A stretch of 64,000 nucleotides of DNA from Rhodeus uyekii (lineage: Eukaryota; Chordata; Actinopteri; Cypriniformes; Acheilognathidae): contig JAWRVZ010000049.1 in assembly GCA_037043235.1 (NCBI GenBank), forward strand, positions 3,624,501 to 3,688,500, in the 5' to 3' direction. This document shows, one piece after another, positions 22,406-34,308 of this stretch. The first letter of the stretch is position 1, and the number at the start of each line of letters is the position of its first letter. The notes beneath the pieces were generated by a model. That model worked only from the letters and a program-made list of their open reading frames with translations. It made no database searches and was not told where the DNA came from. A program made the position numbers and the translations under genes.

Positions 22406-24860
22406 AATGTTAATTTGACGTAACTGTGGGGTGTGTGTTGGAGAAACAGGCTATTGGTCATTAACTAATATGGATAATGGCATAAAAATATGTTCTGTAA
22501 ACATGTTCGCATTAAGTTCTGGAAACGTCGTTTCTGAATGCTCTCAAAACGTTCGAAACATCTTGAATGTTTTTCTTGGTTACGTGTTTTTTGTGTGCGC
22601 AAACATTACGGGAATGATACGTTTGAATGTTCTCAAACATTTTAGAACATTTAGGTGAATATTCAACTAAAATATTTAGGAAAAAATGCACCATGAGTGT
22701 TTTGTGCGCATTATTACAGACCAGATAACTTTGAACAAACACTCTGTTAATCATTTATGGCATCTCAGATGTTTCTCAAAAAAATGTCTCATCTTTAAAA
22801 TGAGCTAGTAAGAGTAAAACAATTGAATTGGATATATACAACAATAAACAGGATGTGAAGAGCAGATATGATCATTTGATGAGAAATGTTTGAGTGCATA
22901 TTTGGGATTATGTGCAAATATCAGCATTACTTTTAAAAGTAACGGCTCTTTTATGGCATTAATGAACCTTGAACATCTATGGAAACTTTCCAAAAGGAGG
23001 TTCTTTACCAAAAATTGTCCATCTGTGGCTTCGCCTTTTGAACTCTTGTGGGAGATTGAAGGAGCACACAAATTTCCATTCTTTCTGTTTGGGAGAACCA
23101 GCTGAGATATAACCTGCCCTTGTATGTGACTTTCCTTCCTCTGCTGAGGTCTCATCAGACCCTGTGGGAGGAAAGTTCTGCCAGATCCAGGCCATCTCGC
23201 CTACGTCACTTACTGTCAGAGGCGCTAGAGAAAGTTTCAGTCCTCACCGCATGCAGACACATCCGCACAGAACGCAACAAGCAAACAAACCGGGCGCCTG
23301 AGACCCAAAGCGCTTCAAAAGCATTGTAGAAGACAAAAACAGGAAGGAGAGACAGACACAAAGAGCTTCTTCCAAATAAAGTTTGCAATCCAACACACCT
23401 AACCTGACAATCAACTCCTCCACTTCACAGAGAAACTGTAGCTTTGTGTCTCTCAAACGGATGTTAAAGAGATGGCATGCTGTACAGAGCAACCGGAAAC
23501 AAAATGACTCAGTGCAAGATTCTCATGTAACGTCTGACTGGAACCGAGCAAGTACGAGAGTTTAGGAAACTCAATCTGCAGGAGAGACAAGCTGAAGATG
23601 CCACACAGTCACTTGAACTCAACATGAGTCAAACGTTAACTTTCTCATCATGAGGTCCCAGTCTCACTGTAAACGATTCATGCATGTTCTTCCAAAGACC
23701 AAAAAAAATCTTTTTTCTCCACCTCTGAAACACATTTCATTTCTGTCTGACATCACTGATCTTGATTTTCCTGTTTTGCTCGAAAAAAATGTCACATTGT
23801 GAAGTATGCCATTTCACGTCACTTTTGACGTGAAGCGAGAGCGAGTGGAAGTGAATGCAATCCTACTAGAAGAGATTCTGCTCGTCCGTGATGTGCTTCG
23901 TACGGCAAATGTTTGAAAGCTGCTTGGTCATCGCTTTTGCCTTCCTGAAATCTCAAAAAGGAGTTTCAAAGAAATAACACAGCGATGAAATCTGACACAG
24001 ACCTTCCCATAAATGTGTGTTTATAGAGCACTGCTGGGAGGATGTATTTTTGTAGGCCAAAACCCAGAAACCAGCTGCATTTCAGCTTGAGATATTTTCA
24101 TGTTTATCCCACGACACAGAATACGTCACCAGTAAAACCCGCTTGTGATTTTCTTTTAAAAGCTTTTACGTGTCTTGAAAATGATGGTCGCTAACAGGTG
24201 TCTAAATGGGATGACAGATGTTGACATTAAACACTTCTACTCAATTGTCCCTTTCACAGCCTCATTGTTTTTATAATCACGCTCTTCCAACTCTTCTACC
24301 TCAAAAATCGCTTTTAAATAAAGACTGAAAAAGGTAGTCTAAGCTCAGTTATGACGAAGTTGAAGTCGTTCGACCGTGGTTTTGTTTTTTAATTCTGGTT
24401 AAGTATTTTCAAAATTCATAAACGCTGTGGTCAATTGTAAAGATTATCGCGATAAACAAGAAAAGCATAAGAATCATCGTCAAAGAGCATTTTTCTGCAG
24501 TAATCCAAAAGCCAATGGAAAAATCCCATTGAGTTTTTGCAGAGGGACTAACATGAACTCACGGTTTGGTCTACAAAAACACATGCAGCCATAAGAGCGT
24601 TAGAGATTTCCATGAGATAGTATCAAGACAAGTTACACGTCGCATCAACCTCCAAATAAATGATTTGTTCTTGAAGAGTCTATGTTCACAAACCACTGTT
24701 AATTTGAACAGAAAAGCAAGCATGCTGCTTGATGTGGCATGGCAGCCAATACTAATAATAAATAACAATTCCCTTACGTAATGAGGCAAAACCAGGCCGG
24801 GTTGCAGAAATCACAGAGGATGCTTCTAAAATTACTGATTACAAATTATTTTTTGTCTTG
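22406..24860. other. Intergenic stretch, no gene seen
   Basis: Around 22520-22680 the word 'cgaaacat/gttctcaaaacgtt' and its complement recur, suggesting a decayed inverted repeat. No coding signal or recognised element was found. Confidence 0.5.
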
Positions 24861-24869
24861 TTGTTTGCT

Positions 24870-24990
24870 ATATGGCTGTCCTATATCTCAAACAGTACAG
24901 AGTGGCGCTTGCAAGGTCAAGGTCATGGGTTTGAATTTCAGGAAAAGCAAGGACTGATTAGAATGTCAATGTGTTTCTTGAATGCAGTGG
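24870..24990 (+). mobile_element. tRNA-derived SINE copy (truncated tail)
   Basis: Same family as the copy at 15.5 kb: 'gagtggcgcttgcaaggtca', then 'ggtcatgggtttgaatttca' and 'gcaaggactgattagaatgt'. The L2-like tail is missing. Confidence 0.7.
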
Positions 24991-25539
24991 GGGCACAGAG
25001 ATGTTTGGCCCCGCCCCTGACTTTACAAATCAGCGATTGGCCCTTTTATTTAGAAGGTGGGACTTATTTCACCATATTGTGCGTTTCCCTTTTTCACATT
25101 TATTGTAATCTAAGTGCACCATCTTGGCATTTATTCCTGTCTTTCATCCCATTACTCCTTTTGGTCATTGTCCTCCTCAGTTTCTCTGGAAGGAAATTGT
25201 AGCGCAGGAGAGGATGAGTGAATGACTAAATAGATTGGGAAAGACTCTGTCTTCCTGTTGGAAGTGGCATGGCATGTCAGTTCCCATCAGACCTTCATCT
25301 GTTTCAAGGGCAATGTTTATAATAATAATAATAATTCATTACATTTCTAAATTTTTCAAAGACTCTCAAAGTCGCTTTTACACGGACGGGGGAATCTCCT
25401 CAACCGCCACTAGAGTGCAGCATCCACCTGGATGATGCGACGGCAGCCATATTGTGCCAGAACGCTCACCAGACAGAGCGATGAAGCCAATCAGAGAAAG
25501 GGGATGGTTAGGAAGCCATGATGGACAAATTTGGCCAGG

Positions 25540-25830
25540 ATGCCAGGGCTACACCCCTACTCTTGCGAAGGACATCCTGGGATTTTTAATGCCCACATAG
25601 CGTCAGAACCTCGGTTTAACGTCTCATCCGAAAGACGGTGCTTGTTTCAGTACAGTGTCCCTGTCACTATACTGGGTGGTAGGACCCACATAGACCAGAG
25701 GGTAAGCACCCCCTGCTGGCCTCCTAACACCACTTCCAAGTCAGTCTCCTATCCAGGAAATAACCACACACAGCCCTGCTTAGCTTCTGTGAGCAACCAG
25801 TCGTAGGCTACAAGGTGACATTGCTGCCGG
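25540..25830 (-). mobile_element. 5S-rRNA-related SINE (SINE3-like), minus orientation
   Basis: The right part (25743-25812), read on the minus strand, has 'gaagctaagcagggctgtg' followed by the word for 'tggataggagactg', matching the internal promoter half of 5S rRNA. The left part ('ggctacacccctactcttgc', 'ggacatcctgggatttttaa', 'gtctcatccgaaagacggtg') is a body sequence common in fish genomes. Confidence 0.65.
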
Positions 25831-26433
25831 CAATGCCGACATTATTAATGTTTACAAGCAACACTAATAATGCAGAACACTGAGACTGTAAATGTCATTA
25901 GGCTCACATAACGGATGTGGACAGACACACTCACATATGGGCTTCCTTTCACATCTCTTTGTCATTTTGGAAAAATAAAAAAATTGTCAGATCGATAACA
26001 CAAGAAATAAACTCGTTCTACCTCATCTGACACACCTTTCTAAACTGAATATTCTTTTTAACCCTGTTACAGTCACAGCCACTGAATTACATAAAATAGA
26101 TGCATGACCATGGGAGTATCACCAGGGATTTTTTTCCCCAATAATCTACATCACAATAAGAAAAGATCTCCTCTCAAAGGAACGTCAGAAATCAATGACC
26201 CCTTAAGGATGAAGTGATGAGAGAGTAGCGCTAAACTCTCCCACCAGCTGCTGACAGTAGAACATCTAAATACATTCTACAATATCCTTCCATACACAAT
26301 ACTCAAAAAGAAAAGATGCAAAACTCCACAAGTACTTGAAGGCACCCCGTTCCATCAGGTATGGTATGTGCTTAACATTGGAACTATTGCTTGTAAACCA
26401 TAAAACAGCCTTGACACTCTTTTGAACAGGGTA

Positions 26434-26700
26434 TTAAACCAAATGTCTCGAGAAATCCCTAAACACTGACTGACAAACAGCCTGAACATTGTGTTTAGTG
26501 TCCTGAACCATGGTTTGACCTGACATAGCATGTATTAACCTGTCAAACGGTCTAATGATGCGACCAAAATGTGACCTGATTTGTGTAACAGATCTAGAAC
26601 TTGCTGGAACACTCACAGCATCAGCTACATGCACATTAGTGGGTGCCTGAGAGTACGGCCGGGCAGACCAAACTATATTATCGGAATGTGCTACATGCAA
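26434..26700 (-). pseudogene. Gypsy pol C-terminal tail fragment
   Basis: Open fragment with a basic segment ('RSHFGRIIRPFDRLI'-like) typical of the region after the integrase domain of gypsy polyproteins. It sits downstream of the RT/RNase H remnant in the same orientation. The integrase core between them is not visible. Identity is inferred from position and the short motif. Confidence 0.4.
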
Positions 26701-26956
26701 ATAAAAACAGATGTTCTTGTATCCCTTGACATTTCAGATTAGTGACTCTCAGTTGCAGCAGGAGTGGCCTTTGTCAAAGGATCTTCCAGAACTCCACTTG
26801 GAGTTTGATCATACTCCTAATGGGTGCATCCTTCAGACAGCTCTGAAACCCAGCTTATAGTTCGGTTTCTGCAATTGAATTCCTGAACCGATAGTAAATA
26901 ATCCTTACAGTCAATGTCTGTATCATCACCTGTGGATATTACATTGCCTCTCGTCA

Positions 26957-27640
26957 TCACCGAGCCATCCACAGAAACACTACTGTGGCGATCTTCCTTG
27001 CTCGTGCCCTAGCACCAGTGCTCCCCTCAAGATGCAGGTTCAGTATGGCAGAGACATCTGCATTCGGGACAGTCGGAAGGTCTTTGTTTTGTTGGATGTT
27101 AGACTTGAACGACTGACTTAGATGAAGTACACTCTGCCTCCTATCTGAATTGCATGAACGTCTGAAGGCATCATGCACTGAATTTGTAGTCATCCCTCTG
27201 GAATCAGCCAAGAGTTCTTCATATGGTTCTTTGAGAAATCTCTGCATTACATCAGTTCTGACAAAAGGAACCCGACTCAGGGCATCAGCGACAGTGTTTT
27301 GGGGACCAGGCAGATACTTAATGTAAAAGTTGTAGCTTTTGAAAAGACCCATGGGCATTGTAAAGGCGGTAAACTTGCGGTCCTCCTCATACAAAGGAAT
27401 ATTATAGAATCTAGACCTACTGACTTCAGTCACTCACTCACGGGTGGCATGTCGATCACATCATCGGTCACAGTTGTGGAGTTTACAATGAAAGGATTGA
27501 CTGTATTGGTGAAATCAATATCTTCGAGTGCAGTGCATGGATATGGGTCTGCGATTTTTGCATTTCGTCTCAACAACACAGTTCCTGATGAGTTGATAAG
27601 CTTCAAGGGAACCCACCCATCCCACCTCATCTATAGATAC
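26957..27640 (-). pseudogene. Gypsy pol fragment: RT start fused to RNase H end by a deletion
   Basis: Reads through the protease-RT linker, then the early-RT motif FTAFTMPMGLF, then abruptly KYLPGPQNTVADALSRVPF, the end of the RNase H domain. Most of RT, including the catalytic YxDD box, is therefore missing by internal deletion. Stops separate the 27430-27630 and 26957-27433 parts. Dead relic. Confidence 0.65.
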
Positions 27641-28039
27641 ATGATTAGTCTAGCCACCACAACACCTCTGGGAGCAGAGTGAGAGGATGTGGGCTCAGTC
27701 ATGACTGCACTTCCTGAGGAGAAAGTTAATTTGGGCAGCTTCCCCCATACTAAATACTCACGGCCTGGCTCTAGAGTCTAGACAGACAACTGAATTGCAT
27801 CACACTGTACCTATCTTCTCAGGTATCTCCTCTCCTCTCCAGCGATTTACTCCAGCAAGCATTGACAAGAACCTTTCACACTCATCACACAATTTGAAGC
27901 ATCTGAGGGTGTGATTAATAACATTAGTTCCAGGATCAGCTCATCAAGTTGTCCAGGAACTACTAAGGTTGGTACTTCTATCTTTATACCATACACTTCC
28001 ATGGTAAGGATGAACAATGATTTAGGTTTCACATGCAGC

Positions 28040-28130
28040 CAGTGGCATAGCCACAAGGGGGCCTGGGGGGGGGGGCCTTGACCCCCTCAATTACATGTCT
28101 GGCCCCCTCAGATTTTCAATTGGTTAAAAT
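28040..28130. repeat. 'gtggcatagccacaaggggg' repeat end with poly(G)
   Basis: 'cagtggcatagccacaaggg' followed by a G run, 'ccttgaccccctcaa' and 'ggccccctcagattt'. This wording is seen at the ends of several fish interspersed repeats. Here it appears inside the gypsy remnant as a nested insertion or as its 5' leader. Confidence 0.4.
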
Positions 28131-29460
28131 GACGACTTTCTGAACTGAAAGCACATATCGCCCGTATTCCAGCTGGTGCGTCGCACAAGACGATCGCTAT
28201 GCACCTTAAGCACATATCCATGCACAACATGGGTGTTCTGATAAATGATTTCTGAATGATCGCAACTTCCTTTGTCTAAAAGGTATTCAATCTATGACTC
28301 ACAATCACCAAAGGCTTGGGAGTTACTATGAAGACCTGCAGTGCCTCCCTCCACATAAGAGTCTGCTAGTTTCCCGCACGTTGTGTCTGGGCAGAGGAAT
28401 GTTTAAGGCATTCCTTCTTTGTGTGCCCTAGGGAGAAACATGCAAAACACAGTTTTCTGTCATGCAATGTGTCACTGTGTTGTGTCTGCCGTCATTACAG
28501 ACTTGACAGGCACTTCTGACAAAACTACGCTGCTGTCTAGAGCCATGTCTCCAACATTGGAGAATTTTACCCTGTCCATGAGCTGCTCCATCATCTCCAT
28601 CATACGAGTGAGCAACTGACTCTCAGCATGTTGGGTGTGTTGAGTTATCGCTGGAGACGGAGATGAGCAGAGGGGTCATAATGGTTGATGTTGTGTGAAG
28701 ATTGAGCTGGAACAGCCAGCTACTCATTATCTCATCAGGCTGATCTTGAAACGAGCACATTTGCTTTCTTAAACAAGCTTTTGACCTGTCTTGAATATGC
28801 TGTATATGCCAAATTAATTAAACACACAGTAAATATATACAAAATGCAAACGTTGACAGTGTAGCAGTACATTAAATGGCAGAAGAAAATCACACAAAAA
28901 ATAGAAATTGCACATTCACTGAACTCATAATGCAATTGTCAGATCATTAAAACAAGAAATAAACTCGTTCCACCTTATGTGACACACAAGGAAATTCTAT
29001 ACTTTTAGAACAATCTGAGCAACCGTTGAAGTGTTAGATGACTTATACACATGTTAAAATACAACCATAAAAGAAATTGTGTCAAAAAGACTCAAATTAA
29101 TCATCACAATTAATGTAATAAGTGGAAACACGTACATACCAGCAGCAGCGATTCTTGAATATGTTGCCGTACGGCAAGAGAACGAGGACAAAATACAACG
29201 CCTGCAGTACCATCAATAGCCAAGAGGGGAGCCCGCGAACACCTATTAATTTAACCAAAAATCTTGTTTTAAGTAATTCACACAAAACCTTTTAATTGAA
29301 TATTCTTTTTAACCCCGTTACACTCTCATAATCAGAGAAGCCTATTTATTAAAAAATGCATAAAATGCAAGACAATTCTTGTTTTAGTTTTTTAATTCTA
29401 CATGATTTACGGCTGCACATCATTATTGTGTTAATAATCTTGAATGAGAATAACAGCATT

Positions 29461-29477
29461 GGGGGGGGGGGGGGGGG
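29461..29477. repeat. Poly(G) run of 17
   Basis: Uninterrupted G run in an otherwise A/T-rich stretch. It can fold as a quadruplex and is likely length-variable. Confidence 0.85.
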
Positions 29478-29821
29478 TTGCAGATGGCTAGTAAACATCA
29501 ATAACTGAGGATGAGGATGCCATTTTCAAACAGATGTATTTAAAAAACAGCAATGATATTCCTCATATTCCTGATGACCAGACTGAATATAACAAATGTG
29601 AGCACATGTGAGCACAGGAGAATGTGAGCACATCTGTGATGGAGTCTCTGTTGATGAACGTTCAGTGGTTCACTTCTGCCACCTGCTGATAGATGTGGAG
29701 AAGTTGGCATTTGAAGCTTTCACTTCAGCTTCACATCAGGAGCGAAGGCAGAGATTGCAAACATTCGGGGCTCAGCCTATATCAAAATTGGCCCGGGGAC
29801 ATTTTCCCAACATTTACTTGC

Positions 29822-29975
29822 TTTCCTGTAGCTCAATCAGAAGAGCATTAGTGTTTACAACACTAAGGTCATGGATTCAATCCCAGGGAAAACAAGAACT
29901 GATTCAATGTGTTCCTTGAATGCAATGTAAGTTGCTTTGGACAAAAGCGTCTGCCAATTGCATTAATGTAAATTT
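29822..29975 (+). mobile_element. tRNA-derived SINE, nearly full length
   Basis: Best-preserved copy. The head 'tcctgtagctcaatcagaag' reads as a tRNA A box, then 'ggtcatggattcaatcccag' (B box), 'gaactgattcaatgtgttcc', and the tail 'gttgctttggacaaaagcgt' + 'ctgccaattgcattaatgta'. The tail matches the 3' end of the L2 LINE fragment at 32.8 kb. Confidence 0.8.
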
Positions 29976-30097
29976 ACGACAGCTATGAAAAAAAAAATTA
30001 AACCTCTTTCTCTGCCTTCATTATTCTGATACAATAACACAACACATTTTGAGGATCTTAAATTTGACTTATTTGATTTTATTTGACTTTTGACTGC

Positions 30098-30455
30098 TGT
30101 GTAAGTGACAGGAGGCGTGGCCATGCAGGATTGCTGTGTGAGTGACAGGAGGCGTGGTCATGCAGGATTGCTGTGTTAGTGACAGGAGGCGTGGTCATGC
30201 AGGATTGCTGTGTGAGTGACAGGAGGTGTGGCCATGCAGGATTGATGTGTGAGTGACAGGAGGCGTGGCCATGCAGGATTGATGTGTGAGTGACAGGAGG
30301 CGTGGCCATGCAGGATTGCTGTGTGTGAGTGACAGGAGGCGTGGCCATGCAGGATTGCTGAGTGAGTGACAGGAGGCGTGGCCATGCAGGATTGCTGAGT
30401 GAGTGACAGGAGGCGTGGCCATGCAGGATTGCTGAGTGAGTGACAGGAGGCGTGG
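30098..30455. repeat. 37-bp minisatellite
   Basis: Nine to ten tandem copies of a unit of about 36-39 bp containing 'gtgacaggaggcgtggccat' followed by 'gcaggattgctgtgtga'. Variants differ by small indels (gtgtgtga, gagtga) and single substitutions. Confidence 0.95.
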
Positions 30456-30459
30456 CCTC

Positions 30460-32420
30460 ACTCACATGCACTTTGATGGTAAATCTAAAGCTAACACTGT
30501 TGCATCACTCAAGTTCTCAGACAGAAACAGTTACAGTACAGTAGATTAATAAGCCTTACCTCTTCGCACTCCAGACCCTCCCAACAATATAAGCAGGTCG
30601 TGTTCCTTGCCCAACATCCGTGTTCCTGAAACAACATTCGCATTCACCCATCAAGTGTTCAAACTGGACTGATATCAGCCGGTTTCCCTCTGGTTCTCAG
30701 CTTGTTCATGGTTTGGGTGGTTCTGTGTTTGACAGGAAGATTGTTTTTACACCTATAACGGTCTGGCTGGTTTTGATCTCTCTTGTTACGGTCTTTAGAG
30801 GAACAACCTTATGTTTGGAAAGAAACTAGCAGCCATTGATCTTTCTTTCTCATGCCTTTTGTGTGCAGGTCTTTCTCTCTGAGTAACAGAAAATAAAAGA
30901 GAAGAGAGAATGTCTCAGTCGAGGCGATTGCGTATGAAGACCGAAAGTTTCTGGAAACTTCCACGAAGATGGCAGAATAGTGCTGAATCAGAAGCAAAGA
31001 TTCTCACCGCCCCCGCCTCTCACTCTCGTTCTCCATCTCTCTCTTTCTGTCTCTTTCCCCATCCTCTCACCACTTCCTACCTCAAACTCTACAAGACAAT
31101 CGCAGCAATGTCAGACTGTGTGCAGCCTATCTATCCATCTGTTTGTCTGCTTGATGTAGGACTCCGTGTCCTGATTCCTGTCGTAACAGGTGCGTGAGAG
31201 CGGCGGCTGAAGGAAACCGCCAGGTGTGCAGCGCTCACAGAGATGGCACTTCACCACGACCACACCATGCACCGAGCGCACAAGAGCTTTCAGTGTGCAT
31301 GTGTCTGGATCTTACGCTTCTTCTAAAGCCACATTCTCTTCATTTCAAAGGGTTTGAGATGTTTGCACTTGATAAAGCTCAGAGACCGTGATCTAAAGTG
31401 TCACACTGAGGTCATGTAGACACAGATGAATGTCTCCCGAATGGATTTGAGTTTCCATTCCACTCGGTTAAATTCAGATCTCTGTCGATTGCAAGAAAAA
31501 CCGACACTCTCCATTCATTTCCACCCTCTGAATCAGTGGCTCCCAAACGCCTCTGTGAACGGATGCCCTGAAATCTGAGAAAACACTGAGATATCGAGTG
31601 ACACTCAGAACCTTTAAGACAAGTTCTAAGTGTTTTTATTCTAGGTTTGTATTTACATTTCTATTAACCCGAGTTGGGAAACCCTACGGTACTGTCCATG
31701 TTTCCCCAGCCATGCTGATGTGTGCAATTTATTCACACTCACACACACTAATATACTTTCCTACTTCCCGTTCTGCTATGCTCTTGTGACTGTCCTGAGC
31801 TGTGAGAAACCAAGGAGAAACACAAACCATTTAATTACTTCTTTAAAGAACTTCCAAAAAAAATCTGGATCAGAGCCTGGATAAAAACATTTTGGCAAAA
31901 TTTAAAAAGTCGAAAGGCCTTGGCTAATCTTTTTTGAACCAGTCTTTACTTTCTCGAAACTGAAAGTGTTTTACGAGACATCACGACTCAGTTGCAGAGA
32001 AATGAAGGAACTCGGCAACAGATTTTGATAATTTCCATTTTAAATGTTTACAGTCTCACTTAGAGTCAACTTTTGATCAGCATGCCTGTACATTTGGTTA
32101 TGGTGTAAAGTGTTGACCATGTTGCAGAAAGTCATGGTTCAGATATCTCAACTGGCTGTATTTAGAGAAAAGCGCAGGAGTACATGCACATTAGATTGGG
32201 TCAACCTTAAATATAAGCTTTTTAATGAGTATAAAAAACATTTATGCGACAGTTATTTCAGATTTAAGTTTGGCACAAAGTTTTTACCCATTCAAGTAGA
32301 TGCAAACGGTCCTAATTGACTCGCTCTGAATGGGATTTGAACCGCCGTCATGAACATGCATGATCACAAAGACGGCTCGATCATGCTGGTTTGCACTACA
32401 CAACATCAGGAGGATCAGGC
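30460..32420. other. Intergenic stretch, no gene seen
   Basis: No recognised gene. The open frames here are short and lack splice logic or family similarity. Confidence 0.5.
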
Positions 32421-32424
32421 CGTT

Positions 32425-32860
32425 CCTCACTGAGCAACACAACTTCTGTTGGTCATTTCCAGACTGGACTATTGCAACGCTCTTCTGGTTGGGCTTCCTG
32501 CAAGTGCGATTAAACCCCTGCAACTGATCCAGAACACAGCAGCTCGTCTGGTCTTCAACCTACCCAAAAGGACTCATGTCACTCCACTCTTCATCTCGCT
32601 CCACTGAATCCCTCTCGCAGCACGCATCAAACTCAAAGCACTGACTCTTGCATACAGAACTTACACAAACTCGGCTCCTTCATACTTCCACTCACTGCTA
32701 CAAATCTACACACCAACCAGAAACCTTCAATCCATCAGTGTATTTGCATTGTGAGACTCTTGTGTGCTTTTGCATCTTCAGGGTGAATCACTTTCTGTAT
32801 TCCTCAAGTTGTAAGTTGCTTTGGATCAAGCGTCTGTTAAATGAATAAATGTAAATGATA
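32425..32860 (+). mobile_element. L2-clade LINE 3' fragment (RT C-terminus and tail)
   Basis: Translates, with one stop, through RLDYCNALLVGLP, IKPLQLIQNTAARLVF, RTHVTPLFISLH and LTLAYRTYTNSAPSY, the conserved end of L2/CR1-type reverse transcriptases. It ends with 'gttgctttggatcaagcgtc' and 'tgttaaatgaataaatgtaa', the tail also carried by the SINEs. It is 5' truncated and dead. Confidence 0.85.
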
Positions 32861-32878
32861 TCAGGGGAGTGAGATTTA

Positions 32879-32901
32879 CACACACACACACACACACACA
32901 C
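32879..32901. repeat. (CA)n microsatellite
   Basis: Short (AC) run directly after the L2 tail. Confidence 0.85.
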
Positions 32902-33209
32902 TCTTACTGGCCTCAGGAGTTGTGGATGTCACATTAACAAACCCCGTCGGCCGCACAGGTGAGCAGAAGCGTCTGCACTGACTGCCTCTTGCTCTCAAGA
33001 TAGAACGATAGATGAAAAGAAACTAGCCGTTTGTTTGTTTGTGGTGACAGCAGATTTTTTGGAAGCTTCCGGTGTGAATGCAGAAATAAGCTGAATCAGG
33101 AAAACACAACCCCCCTCCCCCCCAAAAACCCGTTTCTGCACACCGTCCACTTTCTGTCTCATTCCACCTCTCTTCACCACATCCTCCACACTATCTCCCA
33201 CCTTATCTC

Positions 33210-33232
33210 CATCTCTCTCTCTCTCTCCCTCC

Positions 33233-33265
<33 letters not shown>

Positions 33266-33362
33266 CCTCTCTCTCTCTCGTTCTCCCTCCCTCCCTCTCT
33301 CTCTCTCTCCCTCCCTCTCTCTCGCTCTCTCTCTCTCTCCCTCCCTCTCTCTCGCTCTCTCT
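33210..33362. repeat. (TC)n / TCCC pyrimidine microsatellite
   Basis: About 150 bp of 'ctctctct' with 'ccctccct' and 'cgctct' interruptions in repeated order. The strand-asymmetric pyrimidine tract could form triplex DNA. Open frames across it are artefacts. Confidence 0.95.
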
Positions 33363-33666
33363 GCCGTGTTTTGTGTGGGTTTCGTGTGCAGTGCAGAAGA
33401 TTGAGGTTGAAAACGAGAAAGAGAAAACAAGGTAGATAAGCACCATTGTGAAGCACAGACTCAAGCGACTCGCTAGAAAAGATTTGTAACATTTTATTAT
33501 GATGATAATTCATTAAATGCACATTCCAGTCAGTAGTTACAATTCTTGCCCGACACATACAGTGTGTCCTTTATAAATAACAACAAACACAATGTCACAC
33601 TCCTCTGCTAACCAGAACGCACACGTGAACGTCTGACCTCATTGAAGGCTCTCAGCGTGTTCTGGA

Positions 33667-34308
33667 GGCCCGTTCACACCGACAATGATAACCATCTCAA
33701 AATGCTCAAGGCGTAAAGTAATAGTAAACTCCACACCCACAACTGCTTTTGTGTTTGAGTCCTCCTGGGAAGTTGGTATTTACGAGTTGAGCAATATTTA
33801 CGACGCCAGGCGTGTTTAAGTCATTTTCGTCAGAGTAAGATCGTAATTAACTACACAAAAATACAAAAAAGTTTTTAACTATATTTCTAGAAAATGACAA
33901 AGAATGTGCATCAGGTGTGCTTTGCTTTTTTCTTTGAGTTATATTTTGAAGCCACTGTAAACTTTATGGTTAAACATATCATTATATTACAGTGTTATTG
34001 TATTTTGAGCAGGATAACCATATCATAAAGTATTGTGATATCCCTTGTTGTTTCTCACTGACATAAATATAAAGCTTGTATCAATGACTTTGTGGTGGCG
34101 TTCATGTGCGTTCAACTCGTAAATATGATCTTTCCAACGACTTGAACGCATCGTTTAACGGTAACGTGCAGAACAATGTTTTTTTTCCAGCTGGTGAACG
34201 ATAGAAACATTAACAGCCAATCAGAATCCATGCAGGTTTAAAGAGCGTGAGATTTAAAGATGACGAACATCATGCTAGTGCAGTTATCCTTCTTGATCTG
34301 AACGGGCC
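33667..34308. mobile_element. MITE with GGCCCGTTCA termini
   Basis: Starts 'ggcccgttcacaccgacaat' and ends '...ttgatctgaacgggcc', an inverted match. Internally it carries 'aacgatagaaacatt'-type words. It belongs to a common fish MITE wording ('gttcacaccgagaacgataa'). Confidence 0.6.

Larger units (their letters stand above)
25850..29340 (-). mobile_element. Decayed Ty3/gypsy-type LTR retrotransposon
   Basis: Minus-strand pol fragments (26434-27630) are bracketed by similar blocks. 'acaagaaataaactcgttc' plus 'gacacac' occurs at about 26000 and at about 28950, and 'gaatattctttttaacccyg' at about 26047 and 29298; these are best read as LTR remnants. The element has many stops and internal deletions and no intact gag or integrase. 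Boundaries are approximate. Confidence 0.6.

Noticed and set aside
30079..30471. Minus-strand repeat frame (about 130 codons)
   Set aside because: It shifts frame between units of 36-39 bp and merely follows the minisatellite.
33031..33558. Arg-Glu-rich and Ser-Leu-rich frames resembling SR proteins
   Set aside because: They come from the (TC)n/(GA)n microsatellite on either strand and have no flanking exon structure.
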